DNA of 64,000 bases from Beroe forskalii (GCA_011033025.1 WFMF01000037.1:248001-312000); one strand, 5' to 3'. Shown: positions 33,314 to 45,275, counted from the first letter of the stretch. The notes: generated by a model from the sequence alone, not told the origin. Numbers and translations are program-made.

Positions 33314-34203
33314 GTTCGTAATCTGGACGAAGTTAAGTTCAAGCCGGGAAAGTTGCTGCAGTCCATAGCTGGTATCTACATCAACCTGTCCAGTGAGCCG
33401 TCCTTTGTCAGTGCTATTCCCCGGGACGGGAGATCCTACCACCCCCAGCTCTTCCACGATACCTCCGCAAAACTTAGGAAACTCAACGCGGGGGAAGACG
33501 TCATAGCCGGCATACAACATGTGCGTAGAGGGTATTAACTATCACGTGACGTATATCGATGATACTAAAGTACTAAATTAGAAGGTTGAGAGTGATGTCA
33601 TTTCTTTCCGAGACGCTGAAAAGGGTCAGTTTTTGTTGTAATCTGGTGGGATATGTTGATTTTAAAATGTGAGACATGCGAGACATACAGTGTGTATGAA
33701 TACTCCGCACACTTTGCTCTGAGTAACTCCTCCTCCTCTTCATGTGCATGAGTTGGCAGAGGGCCAAGTGACTCAACAGCAAGACGAGGAACTCTTAGCT
33801 GAAGAGGCGCCCTCAGACTTCATCGACCCTATATTAGGTGGGTCTATAGTTTCACTTCATCGACCCTATATTAATTAGGTGGGGCAATATAATAATCGGT
33901 GTGGTGTTTTCATGCTACTGATAGTATCTGGGTTACTATGGTTTCACCAGCCGCCTAACAACCGTTTAGATTGACATGATTCTCTTCCCAGGTACGCTGA
34001 TGAGCGAGCCCGTCCTCCTGCCCACCTCCCGTGTCGTGGTGGACCGGTGCGTGATCGCCAAGCACCTCCTCAGCGACCCCATCGACCCTTTCAACCGCCA
34101 GCCCCTCCAAATGAGTGATGTCATCCCCCAGGAGGAGCTCAAAGCACGGATAGAGACCTGGAAAACGGAGCAGTTGGCGGAAATGAGAACCAAGCCCGGG
34201 TAG
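33314..34203 (+). CDS. UBE4A: UBE4A-type U-box C-terminal region (three exons)
   Basis: UBE4A is an E4/E3 ubiquitin-chain elongation factor; the U-box recruits the E2 (family knowledge). Exons 33314-33520 (phase 0), 33753-33837 (ends phase 1) and 33992-34203 (TAG) join in frame. The first carries the end of the Ufd2 core, with VPKDGRSY-like [13 protein letters not shown]. The second has a short linker with DFIDPILG. The last is the U-box: [33 protein letters not shown] and a C-terminal helix. The pattern matches UBE4A more closely than UBE4B. Roughly the N-terminal 80% of a normal ~1,000-residue UBE4A is not recognisable upstream in the window, so this is either a truncated duplicate with a new 5' end or a gene with a very long intron. 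A poly(A) signal follows at 34296. Confidence 0.85.
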
Positions 34204-34295
34204 CCAGCCGGACACCTTCGACCTTGTCCTATCCTGCTGTGTGGATGGGGGACTTAACTATCGACATCGTGGTTGGGAGATGTTCGTTACGTATC

Positions 34296-34301
34296 ATTAA
34301 A
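34296..34301 (+). terminator. ATTAAA polyadenylation signal
   Basis: ATTAAA 93 bp after the UBE4A-like stop codon, the first poly(A)-type hexamer downstream. The repeat-rich region begins about 40 bp later. Confidence 0.5.
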
Positions 34302-34731
34302 CTTTCTAAATTAAAATGAAAGGACGTGGTTGGTGGTGAATATACTGCCGTGATCTGGTAAAAGGAAGTAACTGCAAATTTTGAAGTTTTGGAGATATGG
34401 GTACCAAAATTTTCAGCTCGTTGAGCTCTACAAGATGAGCTAGGTCATTTGAATGGGAAATGCTCTTGAAAAAACTTTAAAAGAAGTAACTGACATTTTT
34501 GAGAACAATTTAGGGATTTTGTTATCTGAAAGAAGGAAGTATCTTACATAGATACTTCCTTTTTCCAGATAAATCTTGAAAATGTGGTAGTAACTTCCTT
34601 TACTGGACATAGTTTTGATGGCTGTTTCAGGATAAAAGGAAGTAACTGACAAATGTCCCAGAAAAAGGAAGTAACTGCAGTTTTAGTCTACATTTCTTTC
34701 AAATCATTAGCAATTAATCCTTTACTGTAGA

Positions 34732-36795
34732 TGCACCGGGGGATATCAGTGAGTAAGTGCACAGACATATATGGTGAGAAAGTGCATTTAGCCAAATTTC
34801 AGAGATACCACCCACCCCATATTGCAGTTACTCACAATAATCCAATTAATACTAAGTGATTTTGCAAAATTTTTCAGGCACCACCCCAAAATATCGGCTA
34901 ATATGTCTATTTAGACAGTTATGACAGAATTTTATTTCAACAAAATGCAACATTTTGATGAATGGTAGATTTTAAACGCTTGATCAGATCACTTAATACA
35001 AATTTTTACCTTGATGTAATAATAAAGTATGGCTTTCTATTGGTTGCCTTATAGACCCGCATAAACTATATAATACCCTCCCAAGCTTGTTTTTAGCAAC
35101 CGTGTAAGTTTGGTTATACGGTCTTCACTGAATTACAGTGCAAAAATGCTTAAAATTAAATTTGATTTATAAAAGGCACTCAAAAATCTACTTAAGCGAT
35201 GAATCCGGACGACAAGCTTTTTTTATCATAAACTAGAGCGTATTACATACGTTGATCTGCACACAAGAAGACAATAATAATTGCAAATTATGAATATTTA
35301 ATAACGTAACCGTTTGATTTCATTATGGGAAACACTGTTGACTGTCGAACAACGAAAAAGTACACGCACAACTTCACACGGTGACAAATAGAAAGTCAGA
35401 CTCAGTAGTTATTTTTATCTTCTACAGTACAGAACTGCTATGTAGGCTTGTAGACGTGTTATAGACGACAGAAAGCCCTATCAAAGTATCTATTCAAGAT
35501 TGGCTGGGATTAGAAAAACATTCTAATCTCATTAAAGTTACTGTTTTGCTTCAGTACCGTTCAGTATTTTGTCTCCATACCGGCGGCCAAATTCACAATC
35601 AATATATAGATATAGTTCAATCAATATCCTTTTACTTGTTATACAATCATTATCCGCGCCAAGTATACTGTAGAGAGTATAGAGATAGTAATGCTGGTAA
35701 TGTAATATGTATGTAAGATATGGTGTTATCGTGTAATCTAGAGCTCAATGGACTGGGGATCCTCCACGAACGGAGATAAGCGTACTTAAGAAATACTTAT
35801 GATCGATTTTAAGAGTGCTCATAAATATTCTGTTCACGAAACTTGAGTTAAGAAGATATTTCGCACTTATATTTTTCTTCTTAGGAACTTCCTAAATATT
35901 TAAGAAGACCTTTCATAAACCCTTCTTAAGTCTGCGTTACCCTCCATATTTGATGCGTGAGTCAAACGTGAGCTTAATTGGGGTCTTCCTAACTCACTAA
36001 GTGCACTTAACTTTCTTCTTAACTTCACTATATTTAGGTGCATCACTAAGAGCGGTTTTATCCTTCTTAACGTCTTCTTAGCGTGATCCTAACTCAGGAA
36101 TGGGATTCAATTTCAATCAAATAATTATTATATCGCCCCACATTATTGAGTTAGAACAGTTTATTGGAAATGTTTTCATAGCAGCGATAGGAAATACTAT
36201 CTTAATTAGCTTATGCTTGGCATGACACAAAATCAATTATCCTTTCTTGGCCTCTGATTGGCTTGTGCACCATGCATGTGATCTGCGTTAGCTCATTCAC
36301 GTGACACATACTACAACACTTAAGAAGGGTTTCGTGGACAAGAAAATCCATCTTAAGGACAATATTGGTTAAGAAGGAAAGTTTCATGAACAGTCATAAC
36401 TCGCGTTCCTAAATATGAAAAGTGTTCTTAACTTTATGATCACTTTAAAGAAAGAAGTTTCGTGGAGGAGCTCCTGGATAGATATAGTTCTAGATATAGT
36501 TCTATAATTAGTTGTGACTTCAATTTTGAGATACAATCATATACCACATCGAAATGCTTTGAAATACCTATATTTTCATTCCGACAAAGCTACATATATT
36601 GCGGTTTTTGCTGCACTTACTCACAAATGAGTAAGTGATATTCGCCATAACCTTGGGACACCACCCTTTTTCCAAGAATTCCCTATGAGTAACTGCAATG
36701 TGAGTAACTGCATTTCTGAATTTCGGAGCACGACCACCACGTGAGTAAGTGGGCATAAGGTCTGTGCACTTACTCACTGATATCCCCCGGATGCA
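34732..36795. mobile_element. Middle element of the nested set (TGCACCGGGGGATATC ends)
   Basis: TGCACCGGGGGATATCAGTG is mirrored by CACTGATATCCCCCGGATGCA. The arms continue with AGTAAGTGCACAGAC and more AGTAA(C/G)TGCA units over about 120 bp on each side. 2,064 bp, non-coding, so non-autonomous. It contains a third element (35758-36474). Confidence 0.8.
35758..36474. mobile_element. Inner element of the nested set (CCTCCACGAA ends)
   Basis: GGATCCTCCACGAA at the left and TTTCGTGGAGGAGCTCC at the right form short terminal inverted repeats. TTAAGAAG / CTTCTTAA subterminal motifs recur at least ten times. No open frame of note. Confidence 0.7.
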
Positions 36796-37479
36796 CTGAT
36801 TATTGAATAGAAATGTAAATGAGCTAGCGAGAATTTATGATCATTCATCTCTCAGTATATATGAATTTCACCATATTTATCCTAAAATATATTGCCGAAA
36901 AAATGTGAAACGCAAAAGTGTGATTATCTGGAAACGAAGGTCATGCTAGTTACTTTCAGTTTCCAAATCACGGCAGTATAAACGAACCTAAAAGTGGAAG
37001 AATTTTGATTTCTTTCACTATGGATACTCTGGCACGTGAAATATTCTTGCTGATGTTAAATTTCATCTATGAAATGGTTTTTGTTTGACATATTGATTTT
37101 GAAATAAAATTGGTTTAGTTTTGAATTGTTAAACATAGGTGTTGCGAGTTCGAGAAATGAGACTCTGATAATGAACCAGTCAAATCAGTATCACTCTCGT
37201 ACACTAATGGCGGACATGTGGAAATTTCAGAGGGCGTTCTCAAAACTCGCAACATCTACGTAACAATTTATTTGAATGATAATATTAAAATGTAAACAAG
37301 ATGGTATTGGTACGGGTTATATAATAACTTCGTTTACCAATGTCATTTAATTTTAAAGTAAAGCCAATAATTAAGATTTAATTTGGAAAAAGATTTTGTG
37401 AAAGGGAATATTTTACTTTGAGTTCATGACTACATTTGAATTGTTTTCAATTTGTTTTAAATGATGCCTGCTCAATGCT

Positions 37480-38640
37480 CCCCATAATGAATACGATGAG
37501 CAATTGTCAGGCGCTGCCTGACCCCCTCGCGCGCGCGAAGCGCGCTCGCCATCGTAGGATGGCGCGGCGCAACGTTCCACATTTGGACGTCACTTTGCAA
37601 CCTCGCTTTGCAACTTCACTTTGCAGCCTTCTTGATAGCCATCCAGTCAGAAGAAATAGACGGGGCAACGTCCGTCGAGCTCGCCACGACTCGCTGAGTT
37701 ATCTAAAATAAATTTTAAATAATTGGTCTGACGACGTCAGACAAATGAGCATTGAGCAAGTGACAGAAACTTAAGGGAAGTTGCTGTCAGTGAAGTCGAC
37801 GGACGTTGCCCGTCTATTTTCTCTGACATGGGGTTGATCGAAGGCGCAAAGTGACGTCCAAATTTGAAACGTTGCGCGCGCACATCCCCGAAAGACGAGC
37901 ACTTGCGCGCGCCTTTTCTCCGAAAGACGCACACGTGTGCGCATTTTTCTCCGAAAGACAAGCATTTGTGCGCGACGCTGCGACTTTTCTCCGAAAGACG
38001 CGCACTTGTGTGCGACTTTCTCCGAAAGACGCGACGCCCACTTTGCACTTGCGCGCGACTTTTCTCCGAAAGACGCGCACTTGCGCGCGCCTTTTCTCAG
38101 AAAGACGCACACTTGTGCGTTACCTTGGGCGGCGCAACGTTCCACATCACACATTTAGACGTCACTTTGCCCCATGTCAGAGGAAATCGGGCAACGTCCG
38201 TCGACGCACTTGTGGCTGGGCAGCGCGATCGCGACTTTCCGTCTAAAGACGCGCACTCGCGCGCGCCTTTTCTCCGAAAATCGTGCACCATCTTCAAAGT
38301 TGCCCTAACCAGGACCCTGGTTACGCGCACGGAGTGCGCGGCGCGACGCCCCTGGTTAGGGGAATCTTCAAAGACTTTTCGGAGAGAAGGCGCGCTGCGC
38401 ACGAAGAAACAGCGGAGCAATGCTCCGCCGGAGCATGCGGCATTGTTTCGGTGGTTTGTGGTTGATAATGTAAAAACTAAAAAAGTTAAATGTAATTGTA
38501 AATTTTTTGAAATACATGATTGATCGCTTTTGGAAAGATCAACATTACAGTAGGTTTCAGTTCAATCAAATAAATATCAATTGATTAAATAACTTGCCAG
38601 GCGTTTGCGCGCGCGAATAGAGTCGGGAAAAAAATATGGG
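37480..38640. repeat. GC-rich composite repeat with TTCTCCGAAAGACG units
   Basis: Bounded by TTGTCAGGCGCTGCCTGAC at the left and a GGCAGGCAACGTCTGGC motif at the right. The core (37895-38110) has about eight units of CTTTTCTCCGAAAGACGCGC with ACTTGCGCGCG. Motifs GACGTCACTTTG and CAACGTCCGTCGA are shared with 515-625. Open frames up to 219 codons exist in several overlapping frames, which fits repeat periodicity rather than coding. Confidence 0.7.
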
Positions 38641-38910
38641 GCAGGCAACGTCTGGCTATAAATAACATGTTAACGTTATCAAATTGATAACGTTTACATG
38701 TTAATTACATTATTGATAATCAATATGCTGAAGAAAATAATATGTTAAATAATAAACTTATATTCTAGTAAATACGTTTAAATAATTCAATATGTTCAAA
38801 CTCAATTAATTGATAAAATAAATAGTTGTATCTCAATCTCAAGGTCAGTATCAACTGTCAGGTCATGCGATTTGGTAATGGTATAATATCGACCTTAAAA
38901 ATACTTATAC

Positions 38911-40880
38911 ACAGGGGAGTGATGTCACTGCAGGGGAGTGATGTCACTGCAGGGGGAGTGATGTCACTGCAGGGAGTGATGTCACTGCAGGGGAGTGATG
39001 TGCTGCAGGGGTGATGTCACTGCGGGGAGTGATGTCACTGCAGGGAGTGATGTCACTGCAGGGAGTGATGTCACTGCAGGGAAGTAGTGATGTCACTGCA
39101 GGGGTGATGTCACTGCAGGGGTGATGTCACTGCAGGGGTGATGTCACTGCAGAGTGATGTCACTGCAGGGTGATGTCACTGCAGGGGAGTGATGTCACTG
39201 CAGGGAGTGATGTCACTGCAGGGTGATGTCACTGCAGAGTGATGTCACTGCAGGGGGTGATGTCTGCAGGGAGTGATGTGCTGCAGGAGTGATGTCACTG
39301 CAGGTGATGATGTGCTGGGGGTGATGTCACTGCAGGGGTGATGTCACTGCAGGGAGTGATGTCACTGCAGGGGTGATGTCACTGCAGGGAGTGTCACTGC
39401 AGGGGTGATGTCACTGCAGGGGTGATGTCTGCAGGGGAGTGATGTCGCAGGGGGAGTGATGTCACTGCAGGGAGTGATGTCACTGCAGGGGTGATGTCAC
39501 TGCAGGGGAGTGATGTCACTGCAGGGGGATGTCACTGCAGGAGTGATGATGTCACTGCAGGGAGTGATGTCTGCAGGGAGTGATGTCACTGCAGGGGAGT
39601 GATGTCACTGCAGGGGAATGATGTCACTGCAGGGGAGTGATGTCACTGCAAGGGAGTGATGTCACTGCAGGAGAGTGATGTCACTGTAGGGGAGTGATGT
39701 CACTGCAGGGGAGTGATGTCACTGCAGGGGAGTGATGTCACTGCAGGGGAGTGATGTCACTGCAGGGGAGTGATGTCACTGCAGGGGAGTGATGTCACTG
39801 CAGGGGGAGTGATGTCACTGCAGGGAGTGATGTCACTGCAGGGGAGTGATGTCACTGCAGGGGAGTGATGTCACTGCAGGGGAGTGATGTCACTGCAGGG
39901 GAGTGATGTCACTGCAGGGGAGTGATGTCACAGCAGGGGGTAATGTCACTGCAGGGGAGTGATGTCACTGCAAGGGGGAGTGATGTCACTGCAGGGGAGT
40001 GATGTCACTGCAGGGGAGTGATGTCACTGCAGGGGAGTGATGTCACTGCAGGGAGTGATGTCACTGCAGGGGAGTGATGTCACTGCAGGGAGTGATGTCA
40101 CTGCAGGGGGAGTGATGTCACTGCAGGGGAGTGATGTCACTGCAGGGGAGTGATGTCACTGCAGGGGAGTGATGCCACTGCAGGGGGTGATGTCACAGCA
40201 GGGGGTAATGTCACTGCAGGGGAGTGATGTCACTGCAAGGGAGTGATGCCACTGCAGGGGAGTGATGTCACTGCAAGGGAGTGATGTCACTGCAGGGGGT
40301 GATGTCACTGCAGGGGAGTGATGTCACTGCGGGGGAGTGATGTCACTGCAAGGGAGTGATGTCACTGCAGGGGAGTGATGTCACTGCAGGGGAGTGATGT
40401 CACTGCAGGGGAGTGATGTCACTGCAGGGGAGTGATGTCACTGCAGGGGAGTGATGTCACTGCAGGGGAGTGATGTCACTGCAGGGGAGTGATGTCACTG
40501 CAGGGGAGTGATGTCACTGCAGGGGAGTGATGTCACTGCAGGGGAGTTATGTCACAGCAGGGGGTAATGTCACTGCAGGGGAGTGATGTCACTGCAGGGG
40601 AGTGATGTCACTGCAGGGGAGTGATGTCACTGCAGGGGAGTGATGTCACTGCAGGGGAGTGATGTCACTGCAGGGGAGTGATGTCACTGCAGGGGAGTGA
40701 TGTCACTGCAGGGGAGTGATGTCACTGCAGGGGAGTGATGCCACTGCAAGGGAGTGATGCCACTGCAGGGGAGTGATGTCACTGCAGGGGAGTTATGTCA
40801 CTGCAGGGGAGTGATGTCACTGCAGGGGAGTGATGTCACTGCAGGGGAGTGATGTCACTGCAGGGGAGTGATGTCACTGT
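38911..40880. repeat. 19-bp satellite array (GGGGAGTGATGTCACTGCA)
   Basis: About 105 tandem copies of GGGGAGTGATGTCACTGCA, more heterogeneous in the left third (GGGG/GGG/GAGT variants) and very uniform at 40350-40870. No gene inside. Confidence 0.95.
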
Positions 40881-40899
40881 ATTAACTTTATCACAGTAT

Positions 40900-41765
40900 C
40901 AAAATAAATTGGTTCCCGCCGAAGTGTCTGACACCGAACGATTAAAACGTAAAAACTGTTTGGCATCAATAGTGTCCTTAATTAAAGAGATGAGAACACT
41001 TGTGATAGCAAAACAATATTTTTGTTTGAAAACCCATGAAGGGTACCGCAGAGGGCTTCTAAATAAAATATAATATACATTAAATAATCATAATCATTAA
41101 AATCGACCCGAAAGTTGGGTGCTGCACGCCAATCAAGGAGTCTATTGACAAGTGTGGAAGTGCTGCTTATAAAACACAAGGAAGGGTTGAAATGATTGGG
41201 GAAAACAATTAAGTTTTGCGTCCACCCACTTGAACGCCAAATTAATCTGACCACACACAAACACAAGTCTAAGTCCAAGATTCAAAATCAAGCTCAAAAC
41301 ACATAATGGTCAATATCAAATCAAACCTACCTCTGTGTGACATTTTCACCACTCCATTACAATAGCACATTTTGACCAAACTACAAGTCCAAAAGCTAAA
41401 GTGGTAATTGCCTAGCAATCTTGGAAGATTGCGCAACACATACAATTAAAAATTGAATTAAATCCTAATCATTATCACAGTTTTATTAAGGTTTACTTTA
41501 TGTGCTAAATTTATGGATAAAACCTTCATGGATAAGTTGTCACATCCAAACCCGCGGGGGGTTACTTAACTAGACCAACCGTCCAACGGTTTTGGTGGTG
41601 ATAAATTGACAGATGTATGTAGTTTGAACCCATGTTACTTGCCCAAAGGCAGTTTGGACCCACGTTACTTACCCTCACGTAGTCTGAACCCACGTAACGC
41701 ACCCTGACGAAGTCCAAAACTACTTTATTCTAACTTGGAATTGCTAGAATTGATATATTTCTCAA
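40900..41765. other. No gene recognised
   Basis: Short open frames only. Near 41610-41720 a CCCACGTTACTTACCCTCACG-like phrase repeats three times at about 30-bp spacing. Confidence 0.5.
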
Positions 41766-41769
41766 TTTC

Positions 41770-42090
41770 TACAAATCGTCCACGTGAACTCACACGGTGC
41801 TAAAATATAGCAACCGGATATAATTTCACGTGCATTAGTCGTATTTGAACTCATTTCAACGTCACCAAGTCGAAAATCCCGTGTGAAATCAATTTCTTCA
41901 AATCCCCTAAATCCTACAAAACGTCCGTGTGTACTCACGTGCTGAAATATAGAAACCAGATCTAATTTCACGTGCAATAGTCATATCTAAACTCATTTCA
42001 ACGTGATCATGTCAAAAATTCCGTGTAAATATCAATTTATTCAAATCCCCTAATTTGTATAAAACTTCCGCGTGAACTCACGTGCTTCAC
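41770..42090. repeat. ~144-bp tandem repeat, 2.2 copies
   Basis: Three starts of ACAAATCGTCCACGTGAACT-like sequence at about 41770, 41916 and 42058. Each is followed by GCTGAAATATAG..CCAGAT and AATTTCACGTGCA where complete. Confidence 0.75.
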
Positions 42091-42897
42091 TAGTTGATCG
42101 TATATTTCCCATCCCTATTCACTGCGAGACATGGAGAAACCATTATCAGTTCCCCATCGTATCACAGAACAGAACTACAGTACAAATTTTTGTCATAAAC
42201 ATAATTTCAATCAATTTGCAGTTCGCCCTGAAACTCGTTTTATAGCTAAATCTCAGGGTCTATTTCTAAAAGCAGCAGATCAAAGTAAAACATGACCTGA
42301 TGAAAACTCTTTGAGTTGGAGATGTCCAAAGTAGCATAAAATAGCGTTCTATCGCAAAATACGCTATTTTAGTGGTTTTACGCGATTTTGATGACGTCAT
42401 CACAGCACCAAAACAGCCTCGAACCAACTTCCCATATAGCCCATAAGACAATTCCGCCTTAGTACAACATACTTTGACCGGCTCATCTCAAGATAAGTCG
42501 CAGTTCTTGACATTTCAATCGTTTGAGTTTTGTCCTATAATTTGGAAATTGATTTTTCACCGTTCTTTAGAAAATCGCGTTTATATTGATGAAAAATCGA
42601 GATAGCCCAATGATCCATATGATTTTCTGAAAGCTCTTTAAATTTTCTAAAAATCAGTCGAAAAATCAGACAGCTACCCCCTTCCTTCTTGGTTAAAAGT
42701 GCGCTCGAAAATAAAATTTCGCTCAGTCAATGACGACATAGTGACGTGATAATGACGTCACCAGAACTTCTCTTTTATAGCCTACGAGAAAACCCGTTGG
42801 GTATTCTCTTTATTTCGATGTAGATTCGATTCGACGTAGGGTTAATTGGACGAATTATAGAATCGAAATTTTGAAAAGTTGAACATTTTATGGCACT

Positions 42898-43064
42898 TAG
42901 GGATCGTTCACATATTATGTAATCAATGTTTGGCCGATTTCAACCCCCCCTCCCCCTCATAATCAAGTTTACAGTAGTTGTATTTGTAACAATAACATGT
43001 AACGTAATCATTCAGAAACCCCCTCCCCCCTCAAGGTGATTACGTAATATGTGAACGATCCCTT
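42898..43064. mobile_element. MITE, AGGGATCGTTCA family, copy 2
   Basis: TTAGGGATCGTTCACATATT is mirrored by AATATGTGAACGATCCCTTA. The inner arms TGTAATCA / TGATTACG also pair. The interior has C-rich tracts. Confidence 0.85.
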
Positions 43065-43135
43065 ATGGTCATCTGGAGCAATTTTACGGAAGGTCTCCCA
43101 ATATACAAACGGCTTTGAGTGACATCACAAATCTA

Positions 43136-43240
43136 AACCTAAATCTTTTTGTATCCTAAACCTTAACCTAAACAGTAAACCTAACCACCACCCTAACCTT
43201 GATCCTCACCCTAAACCTTACAAACCCTAACCCTAATCCT
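43136..43240. repeat. Degenerate interstitial telomere-like repeat
   Basis: A run of CCTAAACC, CCTAACC and CCCTAACCCTAATCC motifs, close to the metazoan CCCTAA telomere repeat but irregular. Confidence 0.6.
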
Positions 43241-43304
43241 TATTAAAGCGCAAGATGCGCTTGATTATATTTTCCGATTGACGTCATGGCCATAGAAGGA
43301 AAGT

Positions 43305-43440
43305 TGCCACCAGTGTGAGGCATAGTTGACACCAGTAGGAGGTATAGTTGACATCAGTGGCATCCACAGTTGACACCCGTTTTGTGTATAGTTGACACCA
43401 TTTTGAGGCGCCAGCTAGTGTGAGTTATAGATGGCACCAG
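43305..43440. repeat. AGTTGACACCAG tandem repeat
   Basis: Five or six copies of a 26-30-bp unit containing (T)AGTTGACACCAGT followed by GAGG(C/T)AT. Confidence 0.7.
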
Positions 43441-43675
43441 TGTTATTTTCAATGATTTTTTCCTGTTCCCAATCGCGTTTTTGTTTTACAAAAAGGCATT
43501 GAGAAAAGGTTAGCAGAGATCGTGTTTTGTGGGGGTTGTGTGTATACTACCTTTACGCGTACTGTTAAATCTGAAATAGGTGGTGCGACGGAATTTGGTA
43601 TGTAATGTGTATGTGTGTATGTATGCATGCTCCATTTTCATACATTCAACTGCTCCTTTATAATATCACTCGCGC

Positions 43676-43762
43676 CAATATAGCTTGGTGTAGTGGCATC
43701 CGGTACGGTGTGCACTGCAGCTAGCTTACTGAGTTACTGGTATTCCGGTTCGATCCTCTGTC
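43676..43762 (+). ncRNA. tRNA-like segment, possible SINE head
   Basis: GCTTGGTGTAGTGGCATCC resembles a pol III A box, and GGTTCGATCCTC about 55 bp downstream matches a B box. A clean acceptor stem and a credible anticodon loop are not evident, so a tRNA-derived SINE remnant is likelier than a functional tRNA. Confidence 0.4.
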
Positions 43763-44629
43763 CATCCTAATGCAGAAATTTGGAAATTGATTCTTTTTCA
43801 AAATCTTCATCATATTTTACCAAATTTTACCAAAGAGGTGCACGAATGTCTAACGATTTCCTAGGAAACTCCATCAAATTTGATTGGGTTTCGATCAAAT
43901 TAACATTTTTTCCATTAAATAAGAGACAATTGACAATGAGCAATTTGAGTTCGATCAATGATGATTGACCTTAGCAATTGTACTGAGGAAAGTGAGAGAT
44001 GAAATTTACTCCCGGTACCTGATTAATTTACGATATCCGACCCTTCGATCTTGGTTAGTAATCCTTCTCTTTATCTTCAAGTTGGCAAGGTTGATCTTAA
44101 AATCACATATTTCGACGCCCAGGAAGTACATCATGCATTTGGTTGAATATCAATAGTCACCATGAGAAATCCTTGATCAAGTTTTTTTTTGTTTTTTTTA
44201 ATTTTAAAGTGAGCTCTGACTGTGATAGCTGAGCAATATAAACTCAAACTGCAGAAACTTGCAAGGACAGAAAATAATGCGATTTCGTATGATATAATCA
44301 TTGTCATAAATGGAAACGCTTGATAAATAAGAGCACGAGATATCACACAAAACTCAAAAGGAAACAACCAAGAATGAATGGGTACGCGCGTAAACGGGAA
44401 ACAGAACATGGCAGGTGTTGCGCGCAAACAGAACATGGCAGCACAATTATTGTTTTCAGTCTATACTTATGAACGAATATTTATAAAATTGATTCAATGA
44501 TATTGGTACTTTGGTATTATGATGTGACAGTGTGACACTTGATAGCAGTGTTTTATCGTCAACTCATCAGGTCAGTAAATGAGACGGACAATGGTCAACG
44601 ATCAAATGACGGCATGTTTTATACCAGCC

Positions 44630-44722
44630 CCAGGGAACAGGAAATTAAGCGCCTGCATACCGGAACAAAGGGCACAAGAAATGCGCCGGCAGGCGCAATT
44701 CTTGTTCTTCCTGGGAACCTCC
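44630..44722. repeat. Hairpin repeat with an inverted copy at 55 kb
   Basis: GGAAATTAAGCGCCTGCATA and GGCAGGCGCAATTCTTG lie on this strand here. The same two strings occur on the opposite strand at 55009-55079. Confidence 0.7.
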
Positions 44723-44859
44723 CAGCATACCCCTACAATTATGATGACGAAAGACAATCACAAATTTTATTTATCACCAGAAGTGCTAAGTATTTGAATA
44801 AAATGTTCAAACCATTCTTTTCTTTTCTTGCCGTTAATTGAGCCTCTTGTAGTAAACGT

Positions 44860-45275
44860 TGATAAATCTTCGGCCGCAAACCTTTTACCGAACTCGAAAA
44901 TTCCGCTCCGAACGTAGGTTGCGATTTTCAACAGTTGAAACGTTTCAAAAAGAGCAAACAACGAAATGGCATCTGCATCGTAAAAGTGGTGCGCGCGTGC
45001 ACGTGCACCTTGCGCGTTGCATAGCAACGCGCGCAACTGGTGAATTAAGCGGCATTAGGAGCAATTCTCAACCTTTTTTTCGCAAAGCTTTTTCCAACTT
45101 TGGACGTTAATTACGGAAAAAGTAAAGCTTAAACTTAAGATTTGAAACGGCCGTCGACACCGAAATCCATTTTTCTACCATCCTGCAAAAAATTGCGGTG
45201 TTTCTACTCCATTCGGTTCAGTTATTTGCATAAAACGGAGGCCACTGAGCGATTCTCCCTCTTTCCTTTATATTA
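44860..45275 (-). repeat. Diverged repeat, inverted partner of 52366-52760
   Basis: Reverse complement contains ATAAAGGAAAGAGG, AATAACTGA, AATTCACCAGTTGCGCGCG, GTGCACGTGCA and GCCATTTCGTT in the same order as the copy at 52366-52760. The two copies face each other across the retrotransposon. Confidence 0.65.

Larger units (their letters stand above)
34341..36980. mobile_element. Outer element of a nested set (TATACTGCCGTGAT ends)
   Basis: TATACTGCCGTGATCTGG at the left pairs with CCAAATCACGGCAGTATA at the right. Subterminal GGAAGTAACTG motifs recur at 34360-34680 and are mirrored as AGTTACTTTCAG near 36950. No coding region inside. It contains the second element (34732-36795). Confidence 0.7.

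Noticed and set aside
37771-38523. Overlapping frames of 98-219 codons with repeated FSERR or FLRKT
   Set aside because: Generated by the TTCTCCGAAAGACG repeat in all frames on both strands; no known domain.
43676-43762. Functional tRNA gene
   Set aside because: B box is good but no clean acceptor stem or anticodon arm; kept only as tRNA-like.
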